Origin: Dermabacter hominis NBRC 106157
GTDB taxonomy: Bacteria; Actinomycetota; Actinomycetes; Actinomycetales; Dermabacteraceae
Reading direction: 5' to 3'
NCBI RefSeq assembly: GCF_001570785.1
Contig: NZ_BCSI01000001.1
Coordinates: forward strand, 62,001 to 126,000
DNA length: 64,000 nt
Numbering within the stretch: the first letter of the stretch is position 1; every line of letters begins with the position of its first letter. Positions 55,784-64,000 of this stretch are shown here, one piece after another. The position numbers and the translations under genes are program-made. The notes below the pieces were generated by a model. The model was not told the origin of the DNA. It did not search any database and was given only the letters and a program-made list of their open reading frames with translations.

Positions 55784-56904
55784 CTAACGCACCGAAAGGC
55801 GAGGGCCTCACTTACGCCGCTGCCGGCGTCGACACGCACGCGGGGGACCGCGCCGTCGAACTCATGAAGACCGCCGTTAAAAAGACCCACGGCGCGAGCG
55901 TCGTGGACGGTGTTGGTGGCTTCGCCGGTCTCATCGACGTGAGTGCCCTCAAAAACTACGAGCGGCCCTTGCTCGCCTCGAGCACCGACGGCGTGGGGAC
56001 GAAAATCGCGATCGCCCAGGCGCTCGATGTGCACGACACGATCGGTCACGACCTCGTGGCCATGGTCGTCGACGACATCGTCGTGAGCGGTGCGAAACCG
56101 CTCGCCATGACCGACTACATCGCGTGCGGAAAGGTTCACCCGGAGCGGATCGCCAACATCGTGCGCGGCATCGCCGAGGGCTGCATCCTTGCCGAAACCG
56201 CACTCGTCGGCGGCGAAACGGCCGAACACCCCGGCCTCATGGGCGAGCACGATTACGACGTGGCGGGCGCAGCCGTCGGCGTCGTCGAAGCCTCCCAGAT
56301 GCTCGGCGCCGAGCGTGTGAAAGCCGGCGACGTACTCATCGGCATGGACTCCAGCGGCCTGCACTCCAATGGCTATTCCCTCGTGCGCGCCGTCGTCGAC
56401 CACGCAGGGCTGAGCCTCGACCAACACATCGACGATTTCGGCACAACCCTCGGCGAGGAACTCCTTACCCCGACCCACATCTACAGCGCACAGATCCTGC
56501 GCGTACTCGAGAAAGCGGGCGTCGGAAATCTCCACGCACTCTCCCACGTGACGGGCGGTGGCCTTGCCGCGAATCTTGCCCGTGTGATTCCCACCGATTG
56601 CGGCGCTCACGTTCGCCGTGGCTCTTGGGAGCCCGGTGCGGTGTTCCGCGCGATCGGCGAGTGGGGAAATGTGCCGCTTGCGGACCTCGAGGCGACTCTC
56701 AACATGGGTATTGGCATGGTCGCGGTTGTGAGCGAAGAAAGCGCCGACGCGATTGTGCGGCATTTCGAGGACGAGGGCGTGCGCTCGCGAGTGATCGGCG
56801 AAGTCACCCGGCGCGACGAGCTTGCGCAGCCGCGCGGCGAAAACGATGTGCTCGTGCAGGGGGCGAAGGGGGCGCACGGCGGCCCCGTCCTCGTCACCGC
56901 GTAA
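55780..56904 (+). CDS. purM: Phosphoribosylformylglycinamidine cyclo-ligase
   Basis: The enzyme makes 5-aminoimidazole ribonucleotide, with ATP. The 374-residue protein has LTYAAAGVDTHAGDRAVE, LASSTDGVGTK, VDDIVVSGAKPLAMTDYI, GGETAEHPGLM, and HVTGGGLAANLARV. These are standard for PurM. ATG at 55780 overlaps the purF stop, so both are made from one message. R2 copy e follows and may serve as the end of the transcript. Confidence 0.96.
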   Translation: MTNAPKGEGLTYAAAGVDTHAGDRAVELMKTAVKKTHGASVVDGVGGFAGLIDVSALKNYERPLLASSTDGVGTKIAIAQALDVHDTIGHDLVAMVVDDIVVSGAKPLAMTDYIACGKVHPERIANIVRGIAEGCILAETALVGGETAEHPGLMGEHDYDVAGAAVGVVEASQMLGAERVKAGDVLIGMDSSGLHSNGYSLVRAVVDHAGLSLDQHIDDFGTTLGEELLTPTHIYSAQILRVLEKAGVGNLHALSHVTGGGLAANLARVIPTDCGAHVRRGSWEPGAVFRAIGEWGNVPLADLEATLNMGIGMVAVVSEESADAIVRHFEDEGVRSRVIGEVTRRDELAQPRGENDVLVQGAKGAHGGPVLVTA

Positions 56905-56920
56905 CCGTCCCCCAAAAATC

Positions 56921-56985
56921 TGAATTGCATAGGCGCTGCGGGGGTTTGGTTCGCGCCCAAAACCCCCACAAACCCTATGCAATTC
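56921..56985. repeat. Intergenic palindrome, family R2, full copy e
   Basis: TGAATTGCATAGGCGCTGCG followed by GGGGTTT pairs with AAACCCCCACAAACCCTATG followed by CAATTC; the centre GGTTCGCGCCCA is unlike that of copy d. It starts 16 bases after purM. Confidence 0.9.
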
Positions 56986-57025
56986 GAGGGGGCGGGGACC
57001 GGGGGCGGGCTTCACCGCATAAAAA

Positions 57026-57079
57026 TGACGCCCCCAAACGGCTGTAGTTCTCGCGAATTACCTTCGTTTGGCGGCGTCA
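57026..57079. repeat. Palindrome with 15-bp arms between purM and the DUF3073 gene
   Basis: TGACGCCCCCAAACG (57026-57040) and CGTTTGGCGGCGTCA (57065-57079) pair with one mismatch. A second, inner pair surrounds TTCTCGCGAA. No other copy was seen in the window. It may be a terminator for the minus-strand DUF3073 gene, which ends at 57099. Confidence 0.75.
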
Positions 57080-57098
57080 GTTCACAATGAAGGGGCGG

Positions 57099-57302
57099 TC
57101 AGGACTCCTCGTCCTCGTCAGCCCAGTCGTCGTACTCGCTTGCCCACTTGTCTTCGTAGCGGTCATCTTCGTCCCACGAAGCGGACTCGTTCTTTTTCCC
57201 GCTCAGCTCACGCTGAAGAGCGTTGAGATCCGTGGGCGGGCTGTAGTACTTGAGGTCCCGAGCAATCTTGGCCTGCTTGGCTTTCTGACGGCCACGACCC
57301 AT
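57099..57302 (-). CDS. DUF3073-family small protein
   Basis: The 67-residue protein begins MGRGRQKAKQAKIARDLKYY, followed by PPTDLNALQREL, and has an acidic end rich in Asp, Glu and Trp. This is the signature of the actinobacterial DUF3073 family, whose function is unknown. I chose ATG at 57302 because the family begins MGRGR; a start at 57329 would add nine unrelated residues. In other actinobacteria it is often near purM, as here. Confidence 0.9.
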   Translation of the reverse strand: MGRGRQKAKQAKIARDLKYYSPPTDLNALQRELSGKKNESASWDEDDRYEDKWASEYDDWADEDEES

Positions 57303-57503
57303 AGGTACGACCCCCTGTGCGTCGAACATGCGGGCGTCTTTCGCCCTGGAGAGTAAGTTTCGGACTCTAGGTTACACTGCGGCGCCTGGGACTTAAAGTA
57401 GAAGCAGGCCCGCGCGGGGCCACGTCACACCCGACGGCGGCTCCGTCACCGGGAAAAATGCCCTGCTACCGAGTGCGAATAGCGACGAAAGAAAGCCCCA
57501 GCC

Positions 57504-58499
57504 ATGTCCGCCGAACACGACCGCACCTATCCGCCCGTTGACGATTCAGCTCTCGTCGCGCATGGTTTCGACATCAGCCACCACGACGGCGGCGAGGACG
57601 CACTCGGGCCGTGGGGATTCACGACGATCGCGCGGCCCGCACCGAAAGAGCGAGCGACGGGCGCCATCGCGTTGTACCTCCACGGCTGGAGCGACTACTT
57701 CTTTCACCCGCACGTCGCGAACTTCTTTAACGACCGCGGCTACGATTTTTGGGCGATCGACCTGCGCCGAAACGGTCGTTCGCTGCGCGAGGGAGATGTG
57801 GCGACCGCGATTGGCGACCTAAGCGACTACGCAGAGGAGATCAGCCGCACGATCGACATGGCGAGCACGGCCGCCCGCGAGCGTGGCCTCACCCCAAAGA
57901 AACCGGTCATCTATGCCCACTCGACGGGAGGGATCACGACGGTCACTTGGGCGGCGAGGAACCCGGGGCAAGCGTCGGCCCTTCTGCTCAATTCGCCGTG
58001 GCTCGAACTGCATGGCGGGCCGCTCGTGCGCCGAGCCCTCCTTCCTATGCTCGAGGCGCTCGCGCGCACGCGGCCCCTAAGCTCGGTAATTCCGGGCACG
58101 CCCGATTTTTATGCCCGGACGCTTCACACCCACTTTGGGGGGCATTGGGATTGGCATGTGCCGTACAAGCCGTTCGAGTCGTTCCCGATGCCGGCATGCA
58201 CACTCGCTGCCGTTGCACGGGCCCAGAATCAGCTCGCGAGCGGGCTCAATATCCGCGAGCCTATTTTCATGACGGCCTCGACGCGATCCGCTCTCGAACC
58301 GTTTTTCACGCGCCGTGCCTACACGAGTGATGCGATTTTGAACGTCGAGGATCAGGTGAAGAACGCCCGACATGCGGGCCCTGATCTCACCGTTGCCCGA
58401 ATCCCGGGAGCGACGCACGACATGGCGCTCGCGCTCGAGGCGCCGCGCAAGCTGTTTTTCCTTGAGCTTGCGGCGTACATGGATAGCCGCGGGCTTTAG
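57504..58499 (+). CDS. Alpha/beta hydrolase (serine aminopeptidase S33/lysophospholipase-like)
   Basis: The 331-residue protein has the alpha/beta-hydrolase pattern: ALYLHGWSDYFF (oxyanion region), IDLRRNGRSL, the nucleophile elbow YAHSTGGIT with Ser140, and a late His305 in PGATHDMALA. No signal peptide is seen, so it is cytoplasmic. Substrate unknown; monoacylglycerol or small esters are typical for this family. A 200-base region before it (57303-57503) holds the two divergent promoters. The stop overlaps that of the facing gene by three bases. Confidence 0.87.
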   Translation: MSAEHDRTYPPVDDSALVAHGFDISHHDGGEDALGPWGFTTIARPAPKERATGAIALYLHGWSDYFFHPHVANFFNDRGYDFWAIDLRRNGRSLREGDVATAIGDLSDYAEEISRTIDMASTAARERGLTPKKPVIYAHSTGGITTVTWAARNPGQASALLLNSPWLELHGGPLVRRALLPMLEALARTRPLSSVIPGTPDFYARTLHTHFGGHWDWHVPYKPFESFPMPACTLAAVARAQNQLASGLNIREPIFMTASTRSALEPFFTRRAYTSDAILNVEDQVKNARHAGPDLTVARIPGATHDMALALEAPRKLFFLELAAYMDSRGL

Positions 58500-59557
58500 G
58501 AGCTGCGCCGCGCGATGTCCGCGCGGGAGTCGTGGACACTCACGGGGATAGCGAGCGCGCCAACGACGACCGGGGTGAGGACCTGACTGAGGGTGAAGGT
58601 GAGGGCGCACGATACGGCCGCGGCGTTGGGTGCGCCGCATTGCACGAGGGCCCACGCGACGCCGACGTCGATCACGCCGATGCCTCCCGGCGTGAGAGGG
58701 ATGAGGGCAACTAGTCGGCTGAGGGCATAGATGCCAAAGAGGAGTAGCGGGCTGATGGTGAAGCCGTAGCCGAACGTGCACCAGGCAATGAACGCGAGGC
58801 CCTGCACGATCCGCGCAACGGTGGGGGCGCCGAGGATGATGGCGCGCGAGCCTTGGGCGTCGGCGATCGCCATGTCGCGCGTGGCGAGTGCGGGCGTGAC
58901 GATGTCGCGGCTTTGCCCGCCGTAGCCTTCGTGGAAGGCGTCGGTGATCGTTTGCACGCGCTCGAGGAGTGTGCGCAGCAGTGTTTCGCTCGAGGCTAGT
59001 CCGAGCGCCGTGCTCGTGAGGGCGAGGCCGAGCGCAGCGGCAACGATGAGGGCGATGCGGACCCACAGCGGAATGTCGAGCGGGGCGAGAGCGAGGAGGG
59101 TAACGGCGAGGATCGGCAGGAGGATCTGCGCGAGGATGTCGGCGATCGAAGCCAGGAGGGTGCCCGAGGCGATCGTTTTCGCGCTCGCCCCGGCGCGTTT
59201 GAGTCGAGCGTAGATAAGGCCGAGGGAGATGGTCGATCCCATTGGGATTGCGACGGTGATGGCTTGGGCGACAGCATTCGTTTCGGCGCTGGCCCTGAGG
59301 CTCACGCCGCGAAAGCAGGCGGAAAAACCGATTGAGTCGATCGCGAGGACGACAAGCGCGACAGCGAGGAGCGCGAGGACCCACCACACGCTGATCCCGG
59401 TGAAGGACGCGAGAATGTGTGTCCACGATGTGTCGAGAGCGCGGGGGATGAGCCACACGATCAGAATTGCTGCGAGGGCAATGGAGCCGACGGCGAGCAG
59501 GGCGCGCGTAAGTTTTTGCTCGCGTGTGAGGGGCGTAGGGCTGGAGGAGTCGTTCAT
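58496..59557 (-). CDS. YbhN/MprF-transmembrane-like integral membrane protein
   Basis: The 353-residue protein has about eight membrane segments and the patterns of the lysylphosphatidylglycerol synthetase membrane-region family: AVAQAITVAIPMGSTIS near residue 90 and ALIPLTPGGIGVIDVG near residue 280. Members act in lipid flipping or transport or are unassigned, and this one lacks the aminoacyl-transfer domain of MprF. ATG at 59557 was chosen, since the longer frame to 60073 is overlapped by another gene. Convergent with the hydrolase. Confidence 0.85.
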   Translation of the reverse strand: MNDSSSPTPLTREQKLTRALLAVGSIALAAILIVWLIPRALDTSWTHILASFTGISVWWVLALLAVALVVLAIDSIGFSACFRGVSLRASAETNAVAQAITVAIPMGSTISLGLIYARLKRAGASAKTIASGTLLASIADILAQILLPILAVTLLALAPLDIPLWVRIALIVAAALGLALTSTALGLASSETLLRTLLERVQTITDAFHEGYGGQSRDIVTPALATRDMAIADAQGSRAIILGAPTVARIVQGLAFIAWCTFGYGFTISPLLLFGIYALSRLVALIPLTPGGIGVIDVGVAWALVQCGAPNAAAVSCALTFTLSQVLTPVVVGALAIPVSVHDSRADIARRSS

Positions 59558-59660
59558 CGCGGACCATTCTCGCAGAAACGCGAGCGGTCTCGACGTGATG
59601 CGAGCGACCCCGTCGGGGCCCCTGAGTTTAAATGTCTCACCCCTTTCGTAGAGTGGAGTC

Positions 59661-59999
59661 ATGCATACGTTCATGATGATTTTTGTTTTCCTCCACATCC
59701 TCTGCTGGGCCGGCGCCTTCGGCATGTGGATTGCCGCTGCCAAGAACCGCCAGCCTCTTCCCGGCATGGCGCACATGGCCGCTGCCGCACCCGTGTTTGG
59801 CCTGATCGCCGCCCTCATTGCGATCGCCGCAGGCATGGGTATCAACCACATGGTGATCGGTATCAAGCTTGTGCTGTCGATCATCGTTGCGGTGTGTGCG
59901 TTCATCGCGATCAAGAAGCGTGAAGCTACCCCCGCGCCGGTCTGGTTCGTGATTCCTACGGGCATCGTCGTGAATATCGCGGTTGCGCTGTTCATGTGA
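59661..59999 (+). CDS. Small membrane protein of unknown function
   Basis: The 112-residue protein has four hydrophobic segments (MMIFVFLHILCWAGAFG, PVFGLIAALIAIAAGMG, VLSIIVAVCAFIAI and IPTGIVVNIAVALFM) and few charged residues. It looks like actinobacterial integral membrane proteins of the DUF2269-like size class but I cannot assign a family. It is divergent from the YbhN-like gene. Confidence 0.75.
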   Translation: MHTFMMIFVFLHILCWAGAFGMWIAAAKNRQPLPGMAHMAAAAPVFGLIAALIAIAAGMGINHMVIGIKLVLSIIVAVCAFIAIKKREATPAPVWFVIPTGIVVNIAVALFM

Positions 60000-60127
60000 G
60001 AGCGCGTGTAAGCACCCCCGTGCACGGGCATACCGCCGCACGGGGTAGGCCCGCTGCGCACGAACCTGTGCATGCGCGCCCACGCATCCGTTAACTATCC
60101 GCCCTATCCGTACGTGAAGGTGCCTCT

Positions 60128-62809
60128 ATGTCCTCGCTTTTTGACGATTTTCCACTTCCCGAATCCTTCCGCGCGCTCGGCGAGGCCGGGAAGGGAAGCA
60201 AAGGCGAGGGTGGCACGGGTGCGCGCGCACAGAGCGGGAGTGCGCGAGGGGAGTCCGACGCTTGCCCGCCTCCCGACGAATGGGATTTTTCCGAGGATGC
60301 CCCACCCGAGGATTGGGAAACCGCGTTTGATGAGCAGATGTCGGAATCGCCCAATCCCGAGGCGGGGGTGAGCTTTGAGCCGGTTCCGGATGAGCCCGAG
60401 CCCGTGCGTCATGAGAGTTTTGCGGCCTGGGGCGGGCGCGATGAGGCTGCTCTCGAGGAGATCGTCGAGGGGCTCAACCCGCCCCAGCGCGATGCGGTCG
60501 AACATCGCGGCTCCCCGCTGTTGATCGTTGCCGGGGCAGGCTCCGGCAAGACCCGCGTGCTGACCCGCCGCATCGCTCACCTTTTGCGAAGTGGAGAGGC
60601 TCTTCCGGGCGAAATTCTCGCGATCACCTTCACGAACAAGGCCGCCTCCGAGATGAAGGAGAGGGTTGAGGCGCTCATTGGGCCCGCGGCCCGGTACATG
60701 TGGGTGTCGACCTTCCACTCGGCGTGCGTGCGTATTTTGCGGCGAGATGCAGCTGCAGCCGGGCTCAAGTCCACGTTCTCGATCTACGACTCGTCAGACT
60801 CTAAGCGTCTCATCACGAACATCGCGAAGGACATGGGGCTCGACTCGAAAAGGCACTCGCCCCGAGCGTTCCAGGCAAAGATTTCCTCTCTTAAGAACGA
60901 GCTCGTGACGCCCGAGGAATACGCTGCCCAGGCGGAGAACGCGAAGAACCCCGCCGAACGGACGATCGCGCAGATCTACACCCAATACCAGGAGCGGCTG
61001 CGCACGGCGAACGCCGTGGACTTCGACGACTTGATCGCGCTGACTGTGCGCCTGCTCGCCGAGAATCCGGGGATTCGCGAAGGCTATCGCCGTCGGTTCC
61101 GGCACGTGCTCGTGGATGAGTATCAGGACACGAACACCGCGCAGTACAGGCTCGTGCGCGAGCTCGTGGGCGATGATCCTCGCGCGGACCTCACGGTCGT
61201 GGGCGACTCAGACCAGTCGATCTATGCTTTCCGCGGCGCGACGATCCGCAACATCATCGAGTTCGAGCAGGATTTCCCGAGCGCCCGCACGATCGTGCTT
61301 GAGCAAAACTATCGCTCGACCCAAACGATCCTCAGCGCCGCGAACGCGGTCATCAAGGAAAACCAGGGCAGGCGGCCCAAGAAGCTGTGGACCGACCAGG
61401 GCGACGGCCAGCAGATCACGCTGTACGTGGCCGACGATGAGCAGGGCGAGGCGCGGTACATCACCCGCCAGATTGACGCTCTCATCGATGAGGGGGCGAA
61501 GGCTGGCGACATCGCCGTGTTTTATCGGGCAAATGCCCAGTCCCGCGCGCTTGAGGATCAGCTCATTCGCGTGGGCCTCCCGTACAAGGTTGTGGGCGGA
61601 ACGCGCTTTTACGAGCGGCGGGAAATTAAGGACGCGATCGCGTATCTTCGGGTGCTGACGAACCCCGTCGATGAAATCAATCTGCGACGCATCCTCAATA
61701 CGCCTAAGCGTGGAATCGGCGAGAGGGCTGAGGCCGCCGTGTCAGTGCTCGCGGAACAGGAGCGGATCAGCTTCGGCGAGGCGCTCGAGCGCGCGAGCGA
61801 AGCCCCCGGCATTGCGACGCGCTCTCTGGGCGCGATTGAGAAGTTCGTGTCACTCATGTCGCGCGTGCGCGAAAAGGTCGAAAAGGGCGAGGGCCCGAGC
61901 GACGTTCTCGAAGAGATCCTGAGCGAGAGCGGGTATTACGCCTCCCTCCAGAGCAGCGATGATCCCCAGGATGAATCCCGCCTCGAGAACCTCGCGGAGC
62001 TCGTGAGTGTCGCCGCTGACTTCGAGGCGGATCTCGCGGCTGCGGAAGCCGCGGCCTCCGAGTTCGAGGACGAGCAGGGTGGCCCCGAAGCCCCGAGTGG
62101 TTCGCTCGTCGATCAGTTCCTCGAAAAGGTTTCACTGGTCGCCGACTCCGATCAGATCCCCGAGGGCGAGGATCAGTTCGTGACCCTCATGACCCTCCAT
62201 ACCGCTAAGGGCCTCGAGTTCCCGATCGTGTTCCTCACGGGGATGGAAGACGGCACCTTCCCGCACCAGCGGACCCTCGCCGATCCGAAAGAACTCGAGG
62301 AGGAGCGCCGCCTCGCCTACGTGGGGATTACCCGAGCGCGCGAGCGGCTGTTCATTACGCGTGCGAGCGTGCGCGCCGCGTGGGGCACGCCGCAGTTCTT
62401 CCCCGCGTCCCGGTTCCTTGAGGAGATCCCCGAGGCCCTCGTGCACGTAGCGCGCGCAGGAAACGCGCGTGCGTACGCTGATTTCGGCGGTGGCGTTGGT
62501 GGCGGCTTCGGCGGTTCCGACGGTTGGGGTACTTCGAGCAGGCGTGGCCCATCTGTCACCGGCGTAGGCGTCGGTGGCGGCCGCCGCGACGTGTCGAGGC
62601 CGAGTTTCGGTTCAGGCAAGAAGGCGAAGACGGCGAGCGAAATCCCGAACCTCGAGGTTGGCGACCGCGTGACGCACGATAGCTTCGGCATGGGTACCGT
62701 CGTCTCCGCGTCCGGGGCGGGGGAGAAGCTCCAGGTCGAGGTCCAGTTCCGGGAGCCGCACGGGAAAAAGCGCCTCCTGGTGCGCTACGCGCCAATCACG
62801 AAGCTCTGA
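60128..62809 (+). CDS. pcrA: ATP-dependent DNA helicase PcrA/UvrD
   Basis: This superfamily 1 helicase unwinds DNA in repair and plasmid or replication-restart roles. The 893-residue protein has an acidic, Pro/Gly-rich N-terminal extension of about 115 residues, then LNPPQRDAVEH, Walker A AGAGSGKT at 135-142, AITFTNKAASEMKER, VDEYQDTN, VGDSDQSIYAFRGA, EQNYRSTQTI, LHTAKGLEFP and YVGITRARERL. A linker GGGFGGSDGWG with one 9-mer precedes the terminal Tudor-like region (LEVGDRVTHDSFGMGTVV). AAGG lies about ten bases before the ATG. Confidence 0.95.
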   Translation: MSSLFDDFPLPESFRALGEAGKGSKGEGGTGARAQSGSARGESDACPPPDEWDFSEDAPPEDWETAFDEQMSESPNPEAGVSFEPVPDEPEPVRHESFAAWGGRDEAALEEIVEGLNPPQRDAVEHRGSPLLIVAGAGSGKTRVLTRRIAHLLRSGEALPGEILAITFTNKAASEMKERVEALIGPAARYMWVSTFHSACVRILRRDAAAAGLKSTFSIYDSSDSKRLITNIAKDMGLDSKRHSPRAFQAKISSLKNELVTPEEYAAQAENAKNPAERTIAQIYTQYQERLRTANAVDFDDLIALTVRLLAENPGIREGYRRRFRHVLVDEYQDTNTAQYRLVRELVGDDPRADLTVVGDSDQSIYAFRGATIRNIIEFEQDFPSARTIVLEQNYRSTQTILSAANAVIKENQGRRPKKLWTDQGDGQQITLYVADDEQGEARYITRQIDALIDEGAKAGDIAVFYRANAQSRALEDQLIRVGLPYKVVGGTRFYERREIKDAIAYLRVLTNPVDEINLRRILNTPKRGIGERAEAAVSVLAEQERISFGEALERASEAPGIATRSLGAIEKFVSLMSRVREKVEKGEGPSDVLEEILSESGYYASLQSSDDPQDESRLENLAELVSVAADFEADLAAAEAAASEFEDEQGGPEAPSGSLVDQFLEKVSLVADSDQIPEGEDQFVTLMTLHTAKGLEFPIVFLTGMEDGTFPHQRTLADPKELEEERRLAYVGITRARERLFITRASVRAAWGTPQFFPASRFLEEIPEALVHVARAGNARAYADFGGGVGGGFGGSDGWGTSSRRGPSVTGVGVGGGRRDVSRPSFGSGKKAKTASEIPNLEVGDRVTHDSFGMGTVVSASGAGEKLQVEVQFREPHGKKRLLVRYAPITKL

Positions 62810-62969
62810 GCGAGAGCAGCCGGCGCGACCCGTCCGGGCATCCTTCTCTCAGGCGTGAGACGCAGTTTTTCTCGACCCTCATGAGTTTCGGGCTGTACGT
62901 CTCGCACGCACGCGGTAGATTCGTAGCAGGTCCCATGCGCACATGGGCATCTCGCACTAAGGAGTGACA

Positions 62970-64000
62970 TTGCGAATCGGAATCCCGAGAGAAACACTCG
63001 AGGATCAGCCGCTCGTCGCCGCCACGCCCGACACCGTACGCAAGCTCCGGAAGCTTGGCTACGACGTCGCGGTTGAGCGCGGTGCTGGGGAGCGCGCCTC
63101 ATACCTCGATGCCGCCTACGCCGAAGCCGGCGCCGAGATCGTGGGGGAGGAGGTGTGGCAGTCCGATATCGTGACGACGCTCGATACGCCCCCGCGCGAG
63201 ATGCGCGAGAGGATGCTCGCTGGTGCCGTGCTCATTTCTCGCATGGCGCCGGGTCGTAACCCGGAGCTCATTGACGAACTGAAAGAACATCGACTCACGG
63301 CGCTCGCGATGGATGCGGTGCCGCGTATTTCGCGCGCGCAATCGATGGACGTGCTCAGTTCGATGGCGAACATCGCCGGCTATCGCGCGGTCATCGAGGC
63401 CGCGAGCAATTTTGGGCGTCTCTTCACGGGCCAGGTGACGGCAGCCGGCAAGGTGCCGCCCGCGAACGTGTACGTGATCGGGGCTGGCGTTGCGGGCCTC
63501 GCCGCTATTGGAACGGCGAATTCGATGGGCGCGATCGTGAAGGCTACCGATCTTCGCCCCGAGGCTGCCGAGCAGGTTGAGTCGATGGGAGCGGAATTCG
63601 TCCCGATCGAGGCGAAGACGGAGAAGTCTGAGGATGGCTACGCGAAGGAGATGACGGCGGACCAAGCGAAGGCGGCCGCGGAGCTCTATTCGCGGCAGTC
63701 GGCCGAGGCGGACATCGTCATTACGACCGCAAATATCCCGGGCCGCAAGGCGCCGGTGCTTCTCACCGCCGCTGATGTTCAGAACATGAAGCCCGGCTCG
63801 GTGATCGTGGATATGGCTGCCGCGAACGGCGGCAACTGTGAGTTGACGAGGCCTGGCGAGGTCTACCAGACCGAGAATGGCGTGACGATCGTGGGCCACA
63901 CCGACCTCGCGGGCCGGCTCCCCGGTCAGGCGAGCCAGCTGTACGGGCAGAACATCGTGAACCTCATGAAGCTCGTGACGCCTCAGAAGAATGGCGTGAT
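62970..64000 (+). CDS. pntA: NAD(P) transhydrogenase alpha subunit, cut at window edge
   Basis: The enzyme moves hydride between NADH and NADP, driven by the proton gradient. The visible 343 residues have RIGIPRETLEDQPLVAATPD at the start, SSMANIAGYRAVIEA, the NAD-binding VIGAGVAGLAAIGTA and VDMAAANGGNCELT. The start is TTG at 62970, with AAGGAGT four bases before it. I did not find another in-frame start that fits the family. The gene runs off the right edge; the beta subunit is expected outside. Confidence 0.92.
   Translation, partial: MRIGIPRETLEDQPLVAATPDTVRKLRKLGYDVAVERGAGERASYLDAAYAEAGAEIVGEEVWQSDIVTTLDTPPREMRERMLAGAVLISRMAPGRNPELIDELKEHRLTALAMDAVPRISRAQSMDVLSSMANIAGYRAVIEAASNFGRLFTGQVTAAGKVPPANVYVIGAGVAGLAAIGTANSMGAIVKATDLRPEAAEQVESMGAEFVPIEAKTEKSEDGYAKEMTADQAKAAAELYSRQSAEADIVITTANIPGRKAPVLLTAADVQNMKPGSVIVDMAAANGGNCELTRPGEVYQTENGVTIVGHTDLAGRLPGQASQLYGQNIVNLMKLVTPQKNGV

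Overview
This window is ordinary chromosomal DNA of a high-GC Gram-positive bacterium (Actinomycetota). Supporting signs are the MoeZ-type MoeB-rhodanese fusion, the GuaB3 paralogue, DUF3073, DUF3151 and DUF3817 proteins, an LPXTG surface protein, two CIRCE boxes before groES, and many GTG starts. A facultative anaerobe is suggested by nrdDG (oxygen-independent ribonucleotide reductase), pta-ackA and a speF-potE ornithine decarboxylase system. A Dermabacter-like member of the Micrococcales would fit (its species are described as decarboxylase-positive facultative anaerobes), but that is inference. No rRNA, tRNA, phage, intact insertion sequence or CRISPR array was seen.

Layout. 1-2956: dppBCD peptide ABC transporter (minus), cut at the window edge. 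3315-10461: molybdenum cofactor locus, with moeZ, then (after a frameshifted gene) moaA-moaD on the minus strand, divergent from moeA-moaC-mog-moaE. 10563-13146: a small unknown protein and the CIRCE-controlled groES-groEL operon. 13232-22475: membrane proteins, an RluA-type pseudouridine synthase, guaB, a very large MacB/FtsX-like ABC protein, a DEDDh exonuclease and guaB3. 22505-25800: pta-ackA. 25883-28825: SURF1, DUF3817, guaA. 29088-33530: GNAT enzyme, DHA2 efflux pump, lysS. 33872-37601: speF-potE. 37602-41169: regulatory gap with a NrdR-box pair, then nrdDG. 41313-46470: LPXTG 5'-nucleotidase-like protein flanked by repeats, then a DHA2 pump with its TetR regulator. 46499-51914: HerA-like ATPase, gpmA, dtd, a phosphotransferase-fold protein, DUF3151. 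51996-57302: purA, SCP-like protein, membrane protein, purF-purM, DUF3073. 57504-64000: alpha/beta hydrolase, YbhN-like protein, small membrane protein, pcrA and the start of pntA.

The genes fall into a few working groups: molybdopterin synthesis; purine synthesis scattered over the window (purF, purM, purA, guaB, guaB3, guaA); anaerobic energy and acid handling (pta-ackA, speF-potE, nrdDG, gpmA); and efflux.

The most unusual content is not in the genes. A 9-mer, TCCGACGGT, occurs 19 times on the two strands where about one copy is expected from base composition. It is read in several codon frames, sits often in linkers, tails and intergenic DNA, and forms a perfect inverted pair in one hairpin. 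This is the pattern of DNA uptake sequences in Neisseria and Pasteurellaceae. In addition there are three families of 65-70 bp intergenic palindromes (R1, R2, R3). R1 copies bracket two different single-gene segments in the same orientation.
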